Shown one piece after another: positions 17,460 through 26,236 of a stretch of 64,000 nucleotides of DNA (the stretch's first letter is position 1; the number at the start of each line of letters is the position of its first letter). The notes under the pieces are model-generated. The model had not been told where the DNA came from. It was given only the letters and a program-made list of their open reading frames with translations, and did not search any database. The stretch lies in assembly GCF_009859475.1 (NCBI RefSeq), contig NZ_CP044549.1:5683501-5747500 (forward strand). Direction: 5' to 3'. Source of the stretch: Hydrogenophaga sp. BPS33 (lineage in GTDB: Bacteria > Pseudomonadota > Gammaproteobacteria > Burkholderiales > Burkholderiaceae_C). The translations under genes and the position numbers were made by a program.

Positions 17460-18431
17460 CTACCTCAACAACTCCCGCCGCGCGAACCGCACCACCGTCA
17501 CACCCTTGCGCGCCTGTCGGGTGGAGGGCATCACGAGCACGCAGTTGTCGTACGGCGTCTTCACGGGTTCGCCATCGTTGGCGCCGATCACCGTGCCAGC
17601 TTCGGGGATCACTTCGAGGCCTTGGAAGGTCTCGCTGAAGGCAAAGCGCTCACTTCTCGCGACCACGGCATCCGTCACATGCAGGGCCCACTGCAAGGGA
17701 GCGTCGGGCTGCCGCCAGCCCGGCATCCAGCGCTGCTCGCACGCCTCGGCAACCGTGCCCGCTGCCAGCAGAAAGCGAGCGCACTGGTCGCGCGCCACGA
17801 CAAGGCTGGCGCGGTCGCCGTGGTGGCCGCACTCGATCAGCAGCGAGCGGGTGTCGGGCTGCTCGGCATCGGACTGGCCGAAACGACCGTAGTCGCGCAT
17901 GCGCACGCCGTCCTGGTGGCCGGCGTCCACGACCACGTGCGCCGGGGCACGCAGAAGGCGCGCCAGTGCCAGGTTGCGCGCGTGGGTGCCCACCAGCGAG
18001 AGCGGCAGGCCGGGTTCGTGCATGGAATGGAGGTCGAGCAGCCAGTCTGCACGCTGGACGAAGGGCTCCAGCACGGCCGCGCGGCGGCGTTCGCGCGAGT
18101 CCGCCTGGAACAGGCGCGCAGGCGCCCATTGCCGGTTCATGTCTTCGTCAACGAAGCGCGAGGCGTCGCCGTTGTTCGCGTCGAAGCGGTCGAAGGCGTC
18201 GAGGTTGCAGAACGCCAGGGTGAGAGATCCGCATGCGGGGCGCACGCCGGCTTCGAGCAGTTCCTTCAAGGCCCATGCGCCACAGAGCTCGTTGCCGTGC
18301 ACCAGTGCGCTCAACATGACGCGGCGCCCGGGTCGCTCGGCGTCGAAGTGCCACACGCCTTCGACGCCGGTGTTGCCCGCACGCCAGGGGCCCAGATCGG
18401 GAGGGGTCAGCGAGAACACGGTGCCACTCAC
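17460..18431 (-). CDS. Aspartoacylase / succinylglutamate desuccinylase-like zinc hydrolase
   Basis: 323 residues. The zinc site pattern HxxE is seen in ALVHGNELCG (H45, E48), with the third ligand H135 in LLDLHS, and LLIECGHHGD further on, as in the AstE/ASPA family of carboxypeptidase-like amidohydrolases. It probably cleaves an N-acyl amino acid or related amide. The GTG start at 18431 overlaps the stop of the Bug receptor gene by 4 bp, so the receptor probably captures the substrate or a relative of it. The start codon is GTG. Confidence 0.82.
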   Translation of the reverse strand: MSGTVFSLTPPDLGPWRAGNTGVEGVWHFDAERPGRRVMLSALVHGNELCGAWALKELLEAGVRPACGSLTLAFCNLDAFDRFDANNGDASRFVDEDMNRQWAPARLFQADSRERRRAAVLEPFVQRADWLLDLHSMHEPGLPLSLVGTHARNLALARLLRAPAHVVVDAGHQDGVRMRDYGRFGQSDAEQPDTRSLLIECGHHGDRASLVVARDQCARFLLAAGTVAEACEQRWMPGWRQPDAPLQWALHVTDAVVARSERFAFSETFQGLEVIPEAGTVIGANDGEPVKTPYDNCVLVMPSTRQARKGVTVVRFARRELLR

Positions 18432-19408
18432 TCCTTGATGTTCGCGAAATCAACGATCTTCTGGTACTTCGCCGTCTCTTCCACCAGGAACTTGCCCATG
18501 TCGACGTTGAGCGGCGCCACAGTGGAGCCGGCGTCTTCCATCTTCTTGCGGAAATCCGGCGTCTGCAGGACTTCGGCCAGCGCCTTGCGCAGGCGGGTGG
18601 TGATGGCCTCGGGCAGGTTGGGCGGTGCCATGAGGGCGAACCAGACGCTGATGTCCAGATTGCTGAGCGCGGGGTGATCGGCCAGCGGGGCGATCTCCGG
18701 TGCCACGGCGGAGCGCTTCTTTTCGGTGACGCCCAGCGCGACCACCTTGCCGCTGCGGATGTGCGAGAGCCCGCTGGAGAGCACGTACACGCCGAAGTCG
18801 ACCGTGCCGCCATACAGATCCGTCGTGAGCGGCCCGACGCCGCGGTACGGAATGTGCGACATGAAGAGACCGGCCTGCTGCTTGGCCATTTCGGCGGCGA
18901 GGTGCAGCGCGGTGCCCACGCCCGAGCTGCCGTACATGTATTTGCCCGGCCTGGACTTCACCGTGCCCACGAATTGGTCCACCGTCTTGATGCCGCTTTG
19001 GGTAGAGGCCACCAGCACCATGGGGGTGGAAGCGACCAGACCGACGGGCGTGAAGTCCTTGTAGCTGTACTTCACCGACGCCGAGATGAGCCGGTTGATC
19101 GCGATCTCGTTGTTGGCCCCCAGCAGCAGCGTGTAGCCGTCCGGCGCCGCGCGGGACACCTTGTGCGCGCCGATGGCGCCACCCGCGCCGCCCACGTTCT
19201 CCACCACCACCGGTACGCCGAGCTTCTTCGAGAGTTGATCGGCCACCGCGCGGCCGGTGAGGTCCGTGCTGCCGCCGGGCGGATAGCCGACCACGACGGT
19301 GATCGGACGGTCCGGGTAAGTGTCGGTTTGTGCATACGCCGGGGGCATCAGGCCGGCGGCGACCACCAACGGCAGAAACGGGGCAAGGCGCTTGGGGTTG
19401 AATCGCAT
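18428..19408 (-). CDS. Bug-type tripartite tricarboxylate transporter receptor
   Basis: 326 residues from ATG 19408 (site AGAGGAGACACCC). Signal peptide ending PPAYA, then the Bug pattern: YPDRPITVVVGYPPGGSTD, VVVENVGGAGG, AAPDGYTLLLG, and YGSSGVGTALHLAAE. Such periplasmic receptors deliver carboxylates to TctA/TctB or act as sensors; no TctAB genes are in the window. It is the first gene of an operon with the aspartoacylase-like hydrolase and lies beside a LysR gene. Confidence 0.9.
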   Translation of the reverse strand: MRFNPKRLAPFLPLVVAAGLMPPAYAQTDTYPDRPITVVVGYPPGGSTDLTGRAVADQLSKKLGVPVVVENVGGAGGAIGAHKVSRAAPDGYTLLLGANNEIAINRLISASVKYSYKDFTPVGLVASTPMVLVASTQSGIKTVDQFVGTVKSRPGKYMYGSSGVGTALHLAAEMAKQQAGLFMSHIPYRGVGPLTTDLYGGTVDFGVYVLSSGLSHIRSGKVVALGVTEKKRSAVAPEIAPLADHPALSNLDISVWFALMAPPNLPEAITTRLRKALAEVLQTPDFRKKMEDAGSTVAPLNVDMGKFLVEETAKYQKIVDFANIKE

Positions 19409-19513
19409 GGGTGTCTCCTCTTTGAATAGCTGCGATTCTTGGTTCGCTGTCTCGATGTGAATGTGCCAGAACGGCACCGACCCGTGCTTTTTTGAAATAT
19501 CGACGCGGGCCGG

Positions 19514-20407
19514 TCATTGCGCCGTGGAGGCGTCCCACAGCGATTCGGCCAACGGAGACAGGCGGCGCTTGGTGCGGACCATGCGCACCTCGAACGCGAT
19601 TTCCAGGGCCTTGCCCGCCAGCGGCGCAAGCTTGCCTTCCCGGTGCGCACCCACCGCCAACGACCACGGCAGCCAGGCCACGCCGAGGCCCTTGAGCACG
19701 TATTCGAGCAGCGCGTCTGCGGAATCGCACTGCAACACGGGTTTCAACCGCGGGGCCTGCGCGTGGTTCGAGAGGTGGTCGGACACCAGTTGCCCCAAGG
19801 CCAGGGTGTTGGCGTAGGCCAGGTAGGGCACGGGTTTGCTGGCGGAAAAGCGAAAGAGCGTCTTGCCGCCGGCCTGGGCGCGTGAGACGGGTACCAGCCG
19901 GTCGTGCGCCATGGTGTGTTGCAGGTACAGGGACGGCTGCAGGCGCTGCGTGACCGCGGGGTGGTAGTAGGTCAGCATGAAGTCGGCCTCACCGCGCTCG
20001 AAGCGCTGCAGCGTCTCGGCCATGGAGCCGGTGCGCACCTGGACACGCGCGGCGGCGGTGTGCGATCGCATGCGCCACAGCCAATCGGCGGCGAGGGTTC
20101 GGGCCAGGGTGCGCCCCGTTGCCAGCGTGACCACGCCCTGCCCCGGCACGGCGTCGTCCTGGATCTCGCTGCGCGCGAACGCAAGCGCCTCGACCGCCTG
20201 ACGGGCGTGCTGAAGCAAGGTCTCACCCGCGGCGGTGAGCGTCACCGGGCCCGCGTCCCTGAGCACCAGCTCGACGCCGGCCCATGCCTCCAGGCTCTTG
20301 ATCCGCCGGCCGAACGCCGGGTGCGTCACATGGCGCTGTGCGGCGGCTCGCACGAAGCTGCGGGTCTCGGACAAGGCGATGAGGTCTTCCAACCATTTGA
20401 TCTGCAT
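19514..20407 (-). CDS. LysR-family transcriptional regulator
   Basis: 297 residues from ATG 20407. N-terminal winged helix (WLEDLIALSETRSFVRAA...RRIKSLEAWAG) and substrate-binding-type effector domain. It points the same way as the downstream Bug/aspartoacylase operon, 105 bp away, and probably regulates it. The open frame extends upstream, but the HTH begins at MQIKWLEDL, as in this LysR subgroup. Confidence 0.86.
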   Translation of the reverse strand: MQIKWLEDLIALSETRSFVRAAAQRHVTHPAFGRRIKSLEAWAGVELVLRDAGPVTLTAAGETLLQHARQAVEALAFARSEIQDDAVPGQGVVTLATGRTLARTLAADWLWRMRSHTAAARVQVRTGSMAETLQRFERGEADFMLTYYHPAVTQRLQPSLYLQHTMAHDRLVPVSRAQAGGKTLFRFSASKPVPYLAYANTLALGQLVSDHLSNHAQAPRLKPVLQCDSADALLEYVLKGLGVAWLPWSLAVGAHREGKLAPLAGKALEIAFEVRMVRTKRRLSPLAESLWDASTAQ

Positions 20408-20573
20408 GGGCTTCCCCCGTTGAGCGACTGGGACCGGTGCGCACTGGGCGCGCGCAGTGCCCCGGCGCTGACTGTATCCGGCCGTGCTTCGCGTTCCATG
20501 TTCCCGGGCCGATCCACGCCGCCGTGGTATTTTTCGCCTGCCCATTCGCACCTCAACAACGGGAGACGATTCG

Positions 20574-21920
20574 ATGCGATCAGACGAAGTGACGAAGCCG
20601 AACGAAGAAGCCTGTGATGTCCTGGTCGTCGGCGGCGGCCCCGCCGGCTCTACCATCGCCACCCTGCTCGCGCGCGAAGGCCGCAAGGTGGTGCTGCTGG
20701 AGAAGGACCACCACCCGCGCTTTCACATCGGCGAGTCGCTGCTGCCCGGCAACGTGGCCTTGTTCGACCAGCTCGGCGTGCGCGATCAGGTGGAGAAAAT
20801 CGGCATGCCCAAGTTCGGCATCGAGTTCGTGCCACCCGATCTGGACTACTGCAGCTATGTCGACTTCGCCGAGGGTTGGGACCCCTCGATGGCCTCGGCC
20901 TGGCAGGTGCGCCGCTCCGAGTTGGACGAGCTGCTGTTCCGCCATGCCGCGAGCCAGGGTGCCCAGGCGCTGGAAGGTGCGAAGGTCACCGACGTGGCGT
21001 TCGACGACGCGGGCGTACGGGTTGAGGCGAAGCTGGAGAGCGGCGAAGCCCGCCACTGGCGCGCGCGCTTCGTGGTCGACGCCTCGGGCCGCGACACGCT
21101 GCTGGCCAACAAGTTCAAGTGCAAGGAAAAGAACAAGGACCACAACAGCACCGCCCTGTTCGGCCACTTCCACGGTGCGCGGCGTCTGCAAGGCAAGCGC
21201 GAAGGCAACATCAGCATCTGCTGGTTCGAACACGGCTGGTTCTGGTTCATCCCGTTGGCCGACGGCACCACGAGCGTGGGCGCGGTGTGCTGGGCCTATT
21301 ACCTGAAGGCACGCGACAAGCCGCTGAAAGACTATTTCTTCGACACGATCGCCCTGTGCCCAGAGCTGCACGACCGCCTGAAGGACGCCACGCTGGTGGA
21401 CGACAAAGTGCATGCCACGGGCAACTTCTCGTACTCCAGCACGCACGCCACGGGCGATCGCTACCTGATGGTGGGCGACGCCTACACCTTCATCGACCCG
21501 ATGTTTTCTTCGGGCGTGTTCCTGGCGATGCAGAGTGCCTTCGATGGCGCGCAGCTGGTGGCGACGGCGCTGGACCGGCCGCAAGCGCTGGCCGCGGCAC
21601 GCGCCGCGCTGGAGAAGCGCATGCGCGTGGGTCCGCGCGACTATTCCTGGTTCATCTACCGCGTGACCAACCCCACCATCCGCGACATGTTCATGCACCC
21701 GAACAACCGCTTCAAGGTGAAACAGGGCCTCATGTCGCTGCTGGCGGCCGACATCCACCACGGGCCGGCCTACCGCATGTCGCTGGTGATGTTCAAGCTG
21801 ATCTACTACGTGGTCTCGGTCGCGAACTGGCGGCGCACCTACGCGGGGTGGAAACGGCACCGCTTCAACATCCGAGAGATGGGACCTCTGCGCGGCGAGA
21901 CCATCATGAAAGCGGATTGA
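20574..21920 (+). CDS. FAD-dependent oxidoreductase, tryptophan-halogenase-like
   Basis: 448 residues. Rossmann FAD motif GGGPAGS (residues 20-26), followed by KDHHPRFHIGESLLPGN, the signature of flavin-dependent halogenase-like proteins, and HGWFWFIPLADG, which resembles the WxWxIP motif that keeps these enzymes from acting as monooxygenases. GDAYTFIDPMFSSGVFLAM binds the FAD phosphate. Whether it halogenates anything is unknown; many relatives are halogenase-like reductases. Start chosen at ATG 20574 after GGGAGACG. The UbiE-like methyltransferase gene is convergent. Confidence 0.78.
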   Translation: MRSDEVTKPNEEACDVLVVGGGPAGSTIATLLAREGRKVVLLEKDHHPRFHIGESLLPGNVALFDQLGVRDQVEKIGMPKFGIEFVPPDLDYCSYVDFAEGWDPSMASAWQVRRSELDELLFRHAASQGAQALEGAKVTDVAFDDAGVRVEAKLESGEARHWRARFVVDASGRDTLLANKFKCKEKNKDHNSTALFGHFHGARRLQGKREGNISICWFEHGWFWFIPLADGTTSVGAVCWAYYLKARDKPLKDYFFDTIALCPELHDRLKDATLVDDKVHATGNFSYSSTHATGDRYLMVGDAYTFIDPMFSSGVFLAMQSAFDGAQLVATALDRPQALAAARAALEKRMRVGPRDYSWFIYRVTNPTIRDMFMHPNNRFKVKQGLMSLLAADIHHGPAYRMSLVMFKLIYYVVSVANWRRTYAGWKRHRFNIREMGPLRGETIMKAD

Positions 21921-21932
21921 AGGGGAGTTGAA

Positions 21933-22036
21933 CCAGAGGCACCGAGGGACGGCTTTGCCGGCCCAAGATGCCGTCCCCCCTCGAAGCGCCGAAGGCGCGC
22001 AACAGAGGGGGGAAGCGGCGCAGCGGCGCAGGGGGG
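21933..22036. repeat. GC-rich dispersed repeat, family B, copy 1
   Basis: About 104 bp aligning without length change to 29673-29776. The core is a hairpin CCCCCCTC / GAGGGGGG around GAAGCGCCGAAGGCGCG. It fills the gap between two convergent genes, ending 5 bp from the stop of the methyltransferase gene. It may work as a terminator in both directions. Confidence 0.8.
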
Positions 22037-22041
22037 TGTTC

Positions 22042-22782
22042 TTATTTCACTGCCGTGTATTCGGAAAACACCCCCAGCTCGGTGTGGCGCTGCACCTGGA
22101 TAAAACCCGCGCGTTCCATGGCCTGGAGAATCTGCGCAGGCGGAATGCAGCTCTCGATGGTGTCCCAGTAGTAGCGCCACAGCTCGGCGCTGTTGCGCTC
22201 ACGGGAGACAAAACGCGCCAGGGTCGGTACGATGCGCCGCATGTAGAACTTCACGCAGGCGCGCGAGAGGCGGCTCTCGGGCTGGCTGATTTCCAGAATG
22301 AGCAGCTTGGCGCCGGGCCTGAGCACGCGGTGGAATTCGCGCAAGGCAGCGTCCACGTCCGACACGTGGCGAAACGCATAGCCAAAGCTCAGAAAGTCGG
22401 CCTCTCCATCGGCGCACGGCAGCGCTTCCGCGCGGCCAGCCCGCAGCTCGACGCCGGGCAGGTTCACCTGCGCGAGCATGCCCGGGCTGGGGTCGACGCC
22501 GATGAGGCGTCCCTGGTCGCCGATGAGGGCGCAGGCCTGGCGCGCCAGCAGCCCGGTGCCGATGCCCACGTCCACCACCGTGTCGCCGGCCTTCAAACCG
22601 GCCCGCCTCAGCGCTTCGCGCCGGTACCAGCCACCCGAGCCGAACGCCATGGCGCGTTCGATGCGGTCGTAGTCGACGGCGGTCTCGTCGAAGATGCGGC
22701 GCACGTAGCGCGCATGGTCGGCCTCGTCGCGGTAGTAGGCGGGCAGCGGCGCGTGCGGCAGTTGGGGGGACGGTTCGATCAA
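22042..22782 (-). CDS. UbiE/COQ5-like SAM-dependent methyltransferase
   Basis: 246 residues from TTG 22782, chosen because GCAGGAG lies 6 bp upstream; the longer frame has no such site. SAM motif I is VVDVGIGTG; LPCADGEADFLSFGYAFRHVSD and HRVLRPGAKLLILEIS are the UbiE-like motifs II/III. The conserved YDRIERAMAFGSGGWYRR near the start is also UbiE-like. It may methylate a quinone or other small molecule; it is probably not the main ubiE, given the divergent N-terminus. Converges with the halogenase-like gene. Confidence 0.82.
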   Translation of the reverse strand: MIEPSPQLPHAPLPAYYRDEADHARYVRRIFDETAVDYDRIERAMAFGSGGWYRREALRRAGLKAGDTVVDVGIGTGLLARQACALIGDQGRLIGVDPSPGMLAQVNLPGVELRAGRAEALPCADGEADFLSFGYAFRHVSDVDAALREFHRVLRPGAKLLILEISQPESRLSRACVKFYMRRIVPTLARFVSRERNSAELWRYYWDTIESCIPPAQILQAMERAGFIQVQRHTELGVFSEYTAVK

Positions 22783-22872
22783 TGTGGGCTCCTGCAGAAG
22801 CCCGCATGTTAATCCGCGCGCTTGCAAGAACCTAGAAGGACCGATATGGAGGCGCTCTACCGCGCCTGCCGC

Positions 22873-22947
22873 TCAGCGCAGGCCGAAGAAGCTCAGGATG
22901 ATCCCGATCACGACGACAAGGCCCACGATATAGATGATGGTGTTCAC
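22873..22947 (-). CDS. Tiny membrane protein, 24 residues
   Basis: GTG start at 22947 with AAAGGAG upstream. The whole product is one membrane helix (NTIIYIVGLVVVIGIILSFF) ending GLR. Such miniature membrane proteins recur in Burkholderiales, often described only as hypothetical. It lies alone between the methyltransferase and the universal stress protein genes. Confidence rests on the ribosome site and the hydrophobic composition. Confidence 0.6.
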   Translation of the reverse strand: MNTIIYIVGLVVVIGIILSFFGLR

Positions 22948-23051
22948 GACAGTCTCCTTTGCATGTGTGTGAACCCATCGTAAGGAGCCTGATGCGCCGG
23001 GCTTGTCGGCCGTGTCGCGCTTGGGCTGTAGGACAAGGACGGCAGCGCAAA

Positions 23052-23498
23052 TCAATCGGGCTGTGCGTCCAGCGGCACCTTCACCAGGGTCACGGGCACG
23101 GGTGACTGCTGCACCATGTCCTGCGACACCGAGCCCAGCACCGCGGCGCGCAGGCCGCTGCCGCGCGTGCTCATGATCACCGCGTCGCAACTGTGGCTCT
23201 CGATGAGCTCGACCAGCATGTTCGCCGGATCGCCGCTGGCCACGGCCTGTTCCACCTGCAGACCTGCCGCGCTCAACAGCGCCACGGCCGGGCGCACGAG
23301 ATCGCGGCCTGCGGCATCGCTCACCTGTTGCAGCACCACCGGGTCGTGCGCCACCACCAGTTCGTACAGGTTCGCGCCCTCCTGAACGTTGGCGACCAGG
23401 AACCGCGCCTTGAGCCCGGCACCAACGAGGCGCAAGGCGTGGTGCACCGCCAACAAGGCGTGCGAGGAACCGTCGACAGGGATCAGGATTTTCAGCAT
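23052..23498 (-). CDS. Universal stress protein (UspA family)
   Basis: 148 residues. Begins KILIPVDGSSHALLAVHHAL, with an ATP-binding-type C-terminal pattern STRGSGLRAAVLGSVSQDM (G-2x-G-9x-GS) and PVPVTLVK at the end. A single Usp domain. ATG 23498 is preferred over the longer frame because the family begins at this methionine. Expected role is stress survival; the specific signal is not visible. Confidence 0.9.
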   Translation of the reverse strand: MLKILIPVDGSSHALLAVHHALRLVGAGLKARFLVANVQEGANLYELVVAHDPVVLQQVSDAAGRDLVRPAVALLSAAGLQVEQAVASGDPANMLVELIESHSCDAVIMSTRGSGLRAAVLGSVSQDMVQQSPVPVTLVKVPLDAQPD

Positions 23499-23590
23499 GG
23501 GCACTCCGTGAAACAGCAGGACCGACAAGACCGCGCGCCGGACCGTGCAGGGCGCGGCGGTGACGAGGCCATCCTAAACCGGAATGCGCG

Positions 23591-26236
23591 TCACGCGCGG
23601 AACTCGAGGTAGAACGTGGCGCCTTGCCCGAGGCTGCTGTCGGCCCACACGCGCCCGCCCATGCGCTGCACCGCCTTGGCCACCAGCGCCAGGCCCACAC
23701 CCGTGCCGGCGTAGTCCTCGGCGCGCTGCAGGCGCTGGAAGATGCCGAAGATGCGGTCGTGGTACTGCATGTCGAAGCCCACACCGTTGTCTTTCACCCA
23801 GAGAATGTGCCTGCCACCCTCGGTTCGCGCGCCGACTTCCACATGCGGTTGGTCGCGGCTGGCACTGAACTTGATGGCGTTGCCGACCAGGTTGCGCAGC
23901 ACCACGGCCAGGCCGTCGCGGTCCAGCCGCAGCGTCATCGGATCCAGTTGCAAGCGCACCTCGGTGCCGGCCGAGGCGATGTCGGCGGCATGGCTTTCCA
24001 GTACCAGATCCACCAGGGGCCGCAACTCCACGGCCTGCGGCTCCATCGCACGCCGCTCCATGCGCGAGTAGTCCAGCAGGTCGGAAATCAGCGTGGCCAT
24101 CTGCTGCACCCCCCGGCGAATGCGTCCCACGAACTGGCGGCCTTCGTCGTTCATTTGCCCGGCGTGTTCTTCTTCCAGCAACTGGCTGTAGCCATCGATG
24201 CCCCGCAGGGGCGCCTTCAGGTCGTGCGAGACGGTGTACGAAAACGCCTCGAGTTCACGGTTGGCCGCGCTGAGCTGCGCGGTGCGCTCGGCCACGCGCT
24301 GCTCCAGCTTGGCGTTGATGCGCTCCAGGTTGGTCTGCGCCTGCCGGAGTTGCGTGATGTCGAGCAAGGTGCCGCTGTACTGGAAGCCGGCCTCATCGGC
24401 CAGTGCGCGGCACTCCACGCTGGCACGGAACCAGCGTTCGCGGCCCAGCGCTGGATGGCGGCGGAACTCGGCGTGCATGCGACCTCGGTGGGGCAGCGCC
24501 TGCATGAACCTCTCGACGCGCGCACGGTCCTCGGGGTGCAGGCAGTCGAGATAGCTGCCGAGGTCGGGCGGCGGTCCCTCACCTTCCTCGCGGCCGATGT
24601 TGCGGTACATCTGCCGCGACCACCAGATGCGCTGCGTGTTCGTGTCGTACAGCCAGCTGCCCAGGCCGGCCATGGCTTCGGCCTGTTCGAGCAGTCCTTT
24701 CTGGTCGCTCAACGCCTGGCTGGTCTGCAAGCGCTCGGTGATGTCCTGGACGATGGAGAACAGGTGCTTCAAGCGGCCGTCCGGCTCGCGCACTGCGCGC
24801 ACGTGGATTTCGGTATGCACGAAGCTGCCATCCCAGCGCACGAAGCGCTTGTGCATCTGGTAACTCTCGGACAGGCCAGCCTTCATGCGGTCGAGCAACT
24901 GGATGTTGCGCTCCAGGTCGGGCTCGGGCGTCATGTCGGCCCATCGCATTTTCAGCAGCTCTTCGCGCGGGTACCCCAGGATCTCGCACAGGCGGTCGTT
25001 GACCTGCAGCCAATGTGTGCTGTTGGGCGAGGAGATCGCCATGCCGATCAGGGGCAGTTCGTAGAACAGCCGCTGGAACTCGGCCTGTTCGCGCTGCGCG
25101 ATCTCGGCTTCCTTCTGCACCGTGATGTCGAGCAGCACACCACTGATGCCGGTGACCTTGCCTTCGGCGTTGCGCGTGAGGGCGCTGCGGTCGTCGATCC
25201 AGATCCAGCGCCCGTCGGCGCAGCGCAGGCGGTATTCCTGGCGGTACTGGTCGGGGCCATGTTCGAGGTAGTGGTCGATCTCGGCGTTGACGCGCCCGAC
25301 GTCGTCGGGGTGGATCAGATCGTCGTAGGTCATGCGCCCCTGCAGCAGGGGCTCGGGCGCGTAGCCCCACTGCGCGATGGAAGGGCTCACGTAGTGGATC
25401 GGGCAGCCGATGACGTTGAACCACTCGATCACCACCAGCGGCGAGCGTTCGACCACGTCGGTCATGCGCTGCAGCTGGGAATGGCTGGCTTGCAGCCGTT
25501 CGGCCATGCGGTCGGCCGCCGCGCCGATGAGCGCGAGTTCGTCGCGCCCTTGCAAGCCGCTGCGCGCCTGCAATTGACCCTCGCCCATGGTGGTGAGCGC
25601 GCGGGCCAACTGCTCGGCGCGGCGGAACCAGACCCAGTGCAGCAGCAAGGCGAGCGCGCCCACGAGCACGGCCAGCACCACGCTTTCGCGCAGCATCTGC
25701 GCACGCAAGCCCGCAATGCGGGTGGCGATGGGCTGGCTGAGGTCGACCACCGTCAGCAGCTCGTGGCCCGGCTCCAGCACGGCCCGCCCCAACAGGAGCG
25801 CAGAACCCGCTGGGCGGGCCACCTGCAAGGTCGCGCCGGTCAACGGTGTGGCGAACGCCGGGGCCAGCAAGGCCAGGCCGGGCTGGTCTTGCAGGTCGGC
25901 GAACGCGCGGCCGATGTCGGCACGGTTCAAGGACGCCTGCACCTGGCCTTGCGGGTTGACCAGATAGGCGTGCTGCATGCCGCCATACAGGCCCAGCCCC
26001 CCCACGAGCCGGCGCACCACCAAGGGGTTGCCGTTGCCCACCTGAACGCTCAACCGGCTTTGCTCCACGCTCAGGCGCTCGCGCAGGCGACGGGTTTCGC
26101 TGTCGGTCACCTGCTGGTCCACGTCGCGCCATTCCAGGGCCAGATTGATGGCGGTGGTGGTCAGGGCAAAGGCGGCCAGCAGCAGGGGCGCGAGCCAGCG
26201 CGCGGGGATCGACAGCAGGCGGGTCACCGGTTTCAT
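23591..26236 (-). CDS. Multi-PAS membrane sensor histidine kinase
   Basis: 881 residues. N-terminal membrane helix (about 12-32), periplasmic sensor (to about 185), second membrane helix (about 188-208), HAMP-like stretch, then three PAS-type modules (about 270-620; WSRQMYRNIG marks the last), a coiled coil, HisKA with H671 in YTVSHDLKAPLRG, and an ATPase domain with NLVGNAIKFS, VKDNGVGFD and GTGVGLALV. There is no receiver domain. ATG 26236 overlaps the stop of the upstream substrate-binding lipoprotein gene (ATGA), so the two are one unit: the lipoprotein probably presents a ligand to this kinase. The cognate response regulator is not adjacent. Confidence 0.9.
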   Translation of the reverse strand: MKPVTRLLSIPARWLAPLLLAAFALTTTAINLALEWRDVDQQVTDSETRRLRERLSVEQSRLSVQVGNGNPLVVRRLVGGLGLYGGMQHAYLVNPQGQVQASLNRADIGRAFADLQDQPGLALLAPAFATPLTGATLQVARPAGSALLLGRAVLEPGHELLTVVDLSQPIATRIAGLRAQMLRESVVLAVLVGALALLLHWVWFRRAEQLARALTTMGEGQLQARSGLQGRDELALIGAAADRMAERLQASHSQLQRMTDVVERSPLVVIEWFNVIGCPIHYVSPSIAQWGYAPEPLLQGRMTYDDLIHPDDVGRVNAEIDHYLEHGPDQYRQEYRLRCADGRWIWIDDRSALTRNAEGKVTGISGVLLDITVQKEAEIAQREQAEFQRLFYELPLIGMAISSPNSTHWLQVNDRLCEILGYPREELLKMRWADMTPEPDLERNIQLLDRMKAGLSESYQMHKRFVRWDGSFVHTEIHVRAVREPDGRLKHLFSIVQDITERLQTSQALSDQKGLLEQAEAMAGLGSWLYDTNTQRIWWSRQMYRNIGREEGEGPPPDLGSYLDCLHPEDRARVERFMQALPHRGRMHAEFRRHPALGRERWFRASVECRALADEAGFQYSGTLLDITQLRQAQTNLERINAKLEQRVAERTAQLSAANRELEAFSYTVSHDLKAPLRGIDGYSQLLEEEHAGQMNDEGRQFVGRIRRGVQQMATLISDLLDYSRMERRAMEPQAVELRPLVDLVLESHAADIASAGTEVRLQLDPMTLRLDRDGLAVVLRNLVGNAIKFSASRDQPHVEVGARTEGGRHILWVKDNGVGFDMQYHDRIFGIFQRLQRAEDYAGTGVGLALVAKAVQRMGGRVWADSSLGQGATFYLEFRA

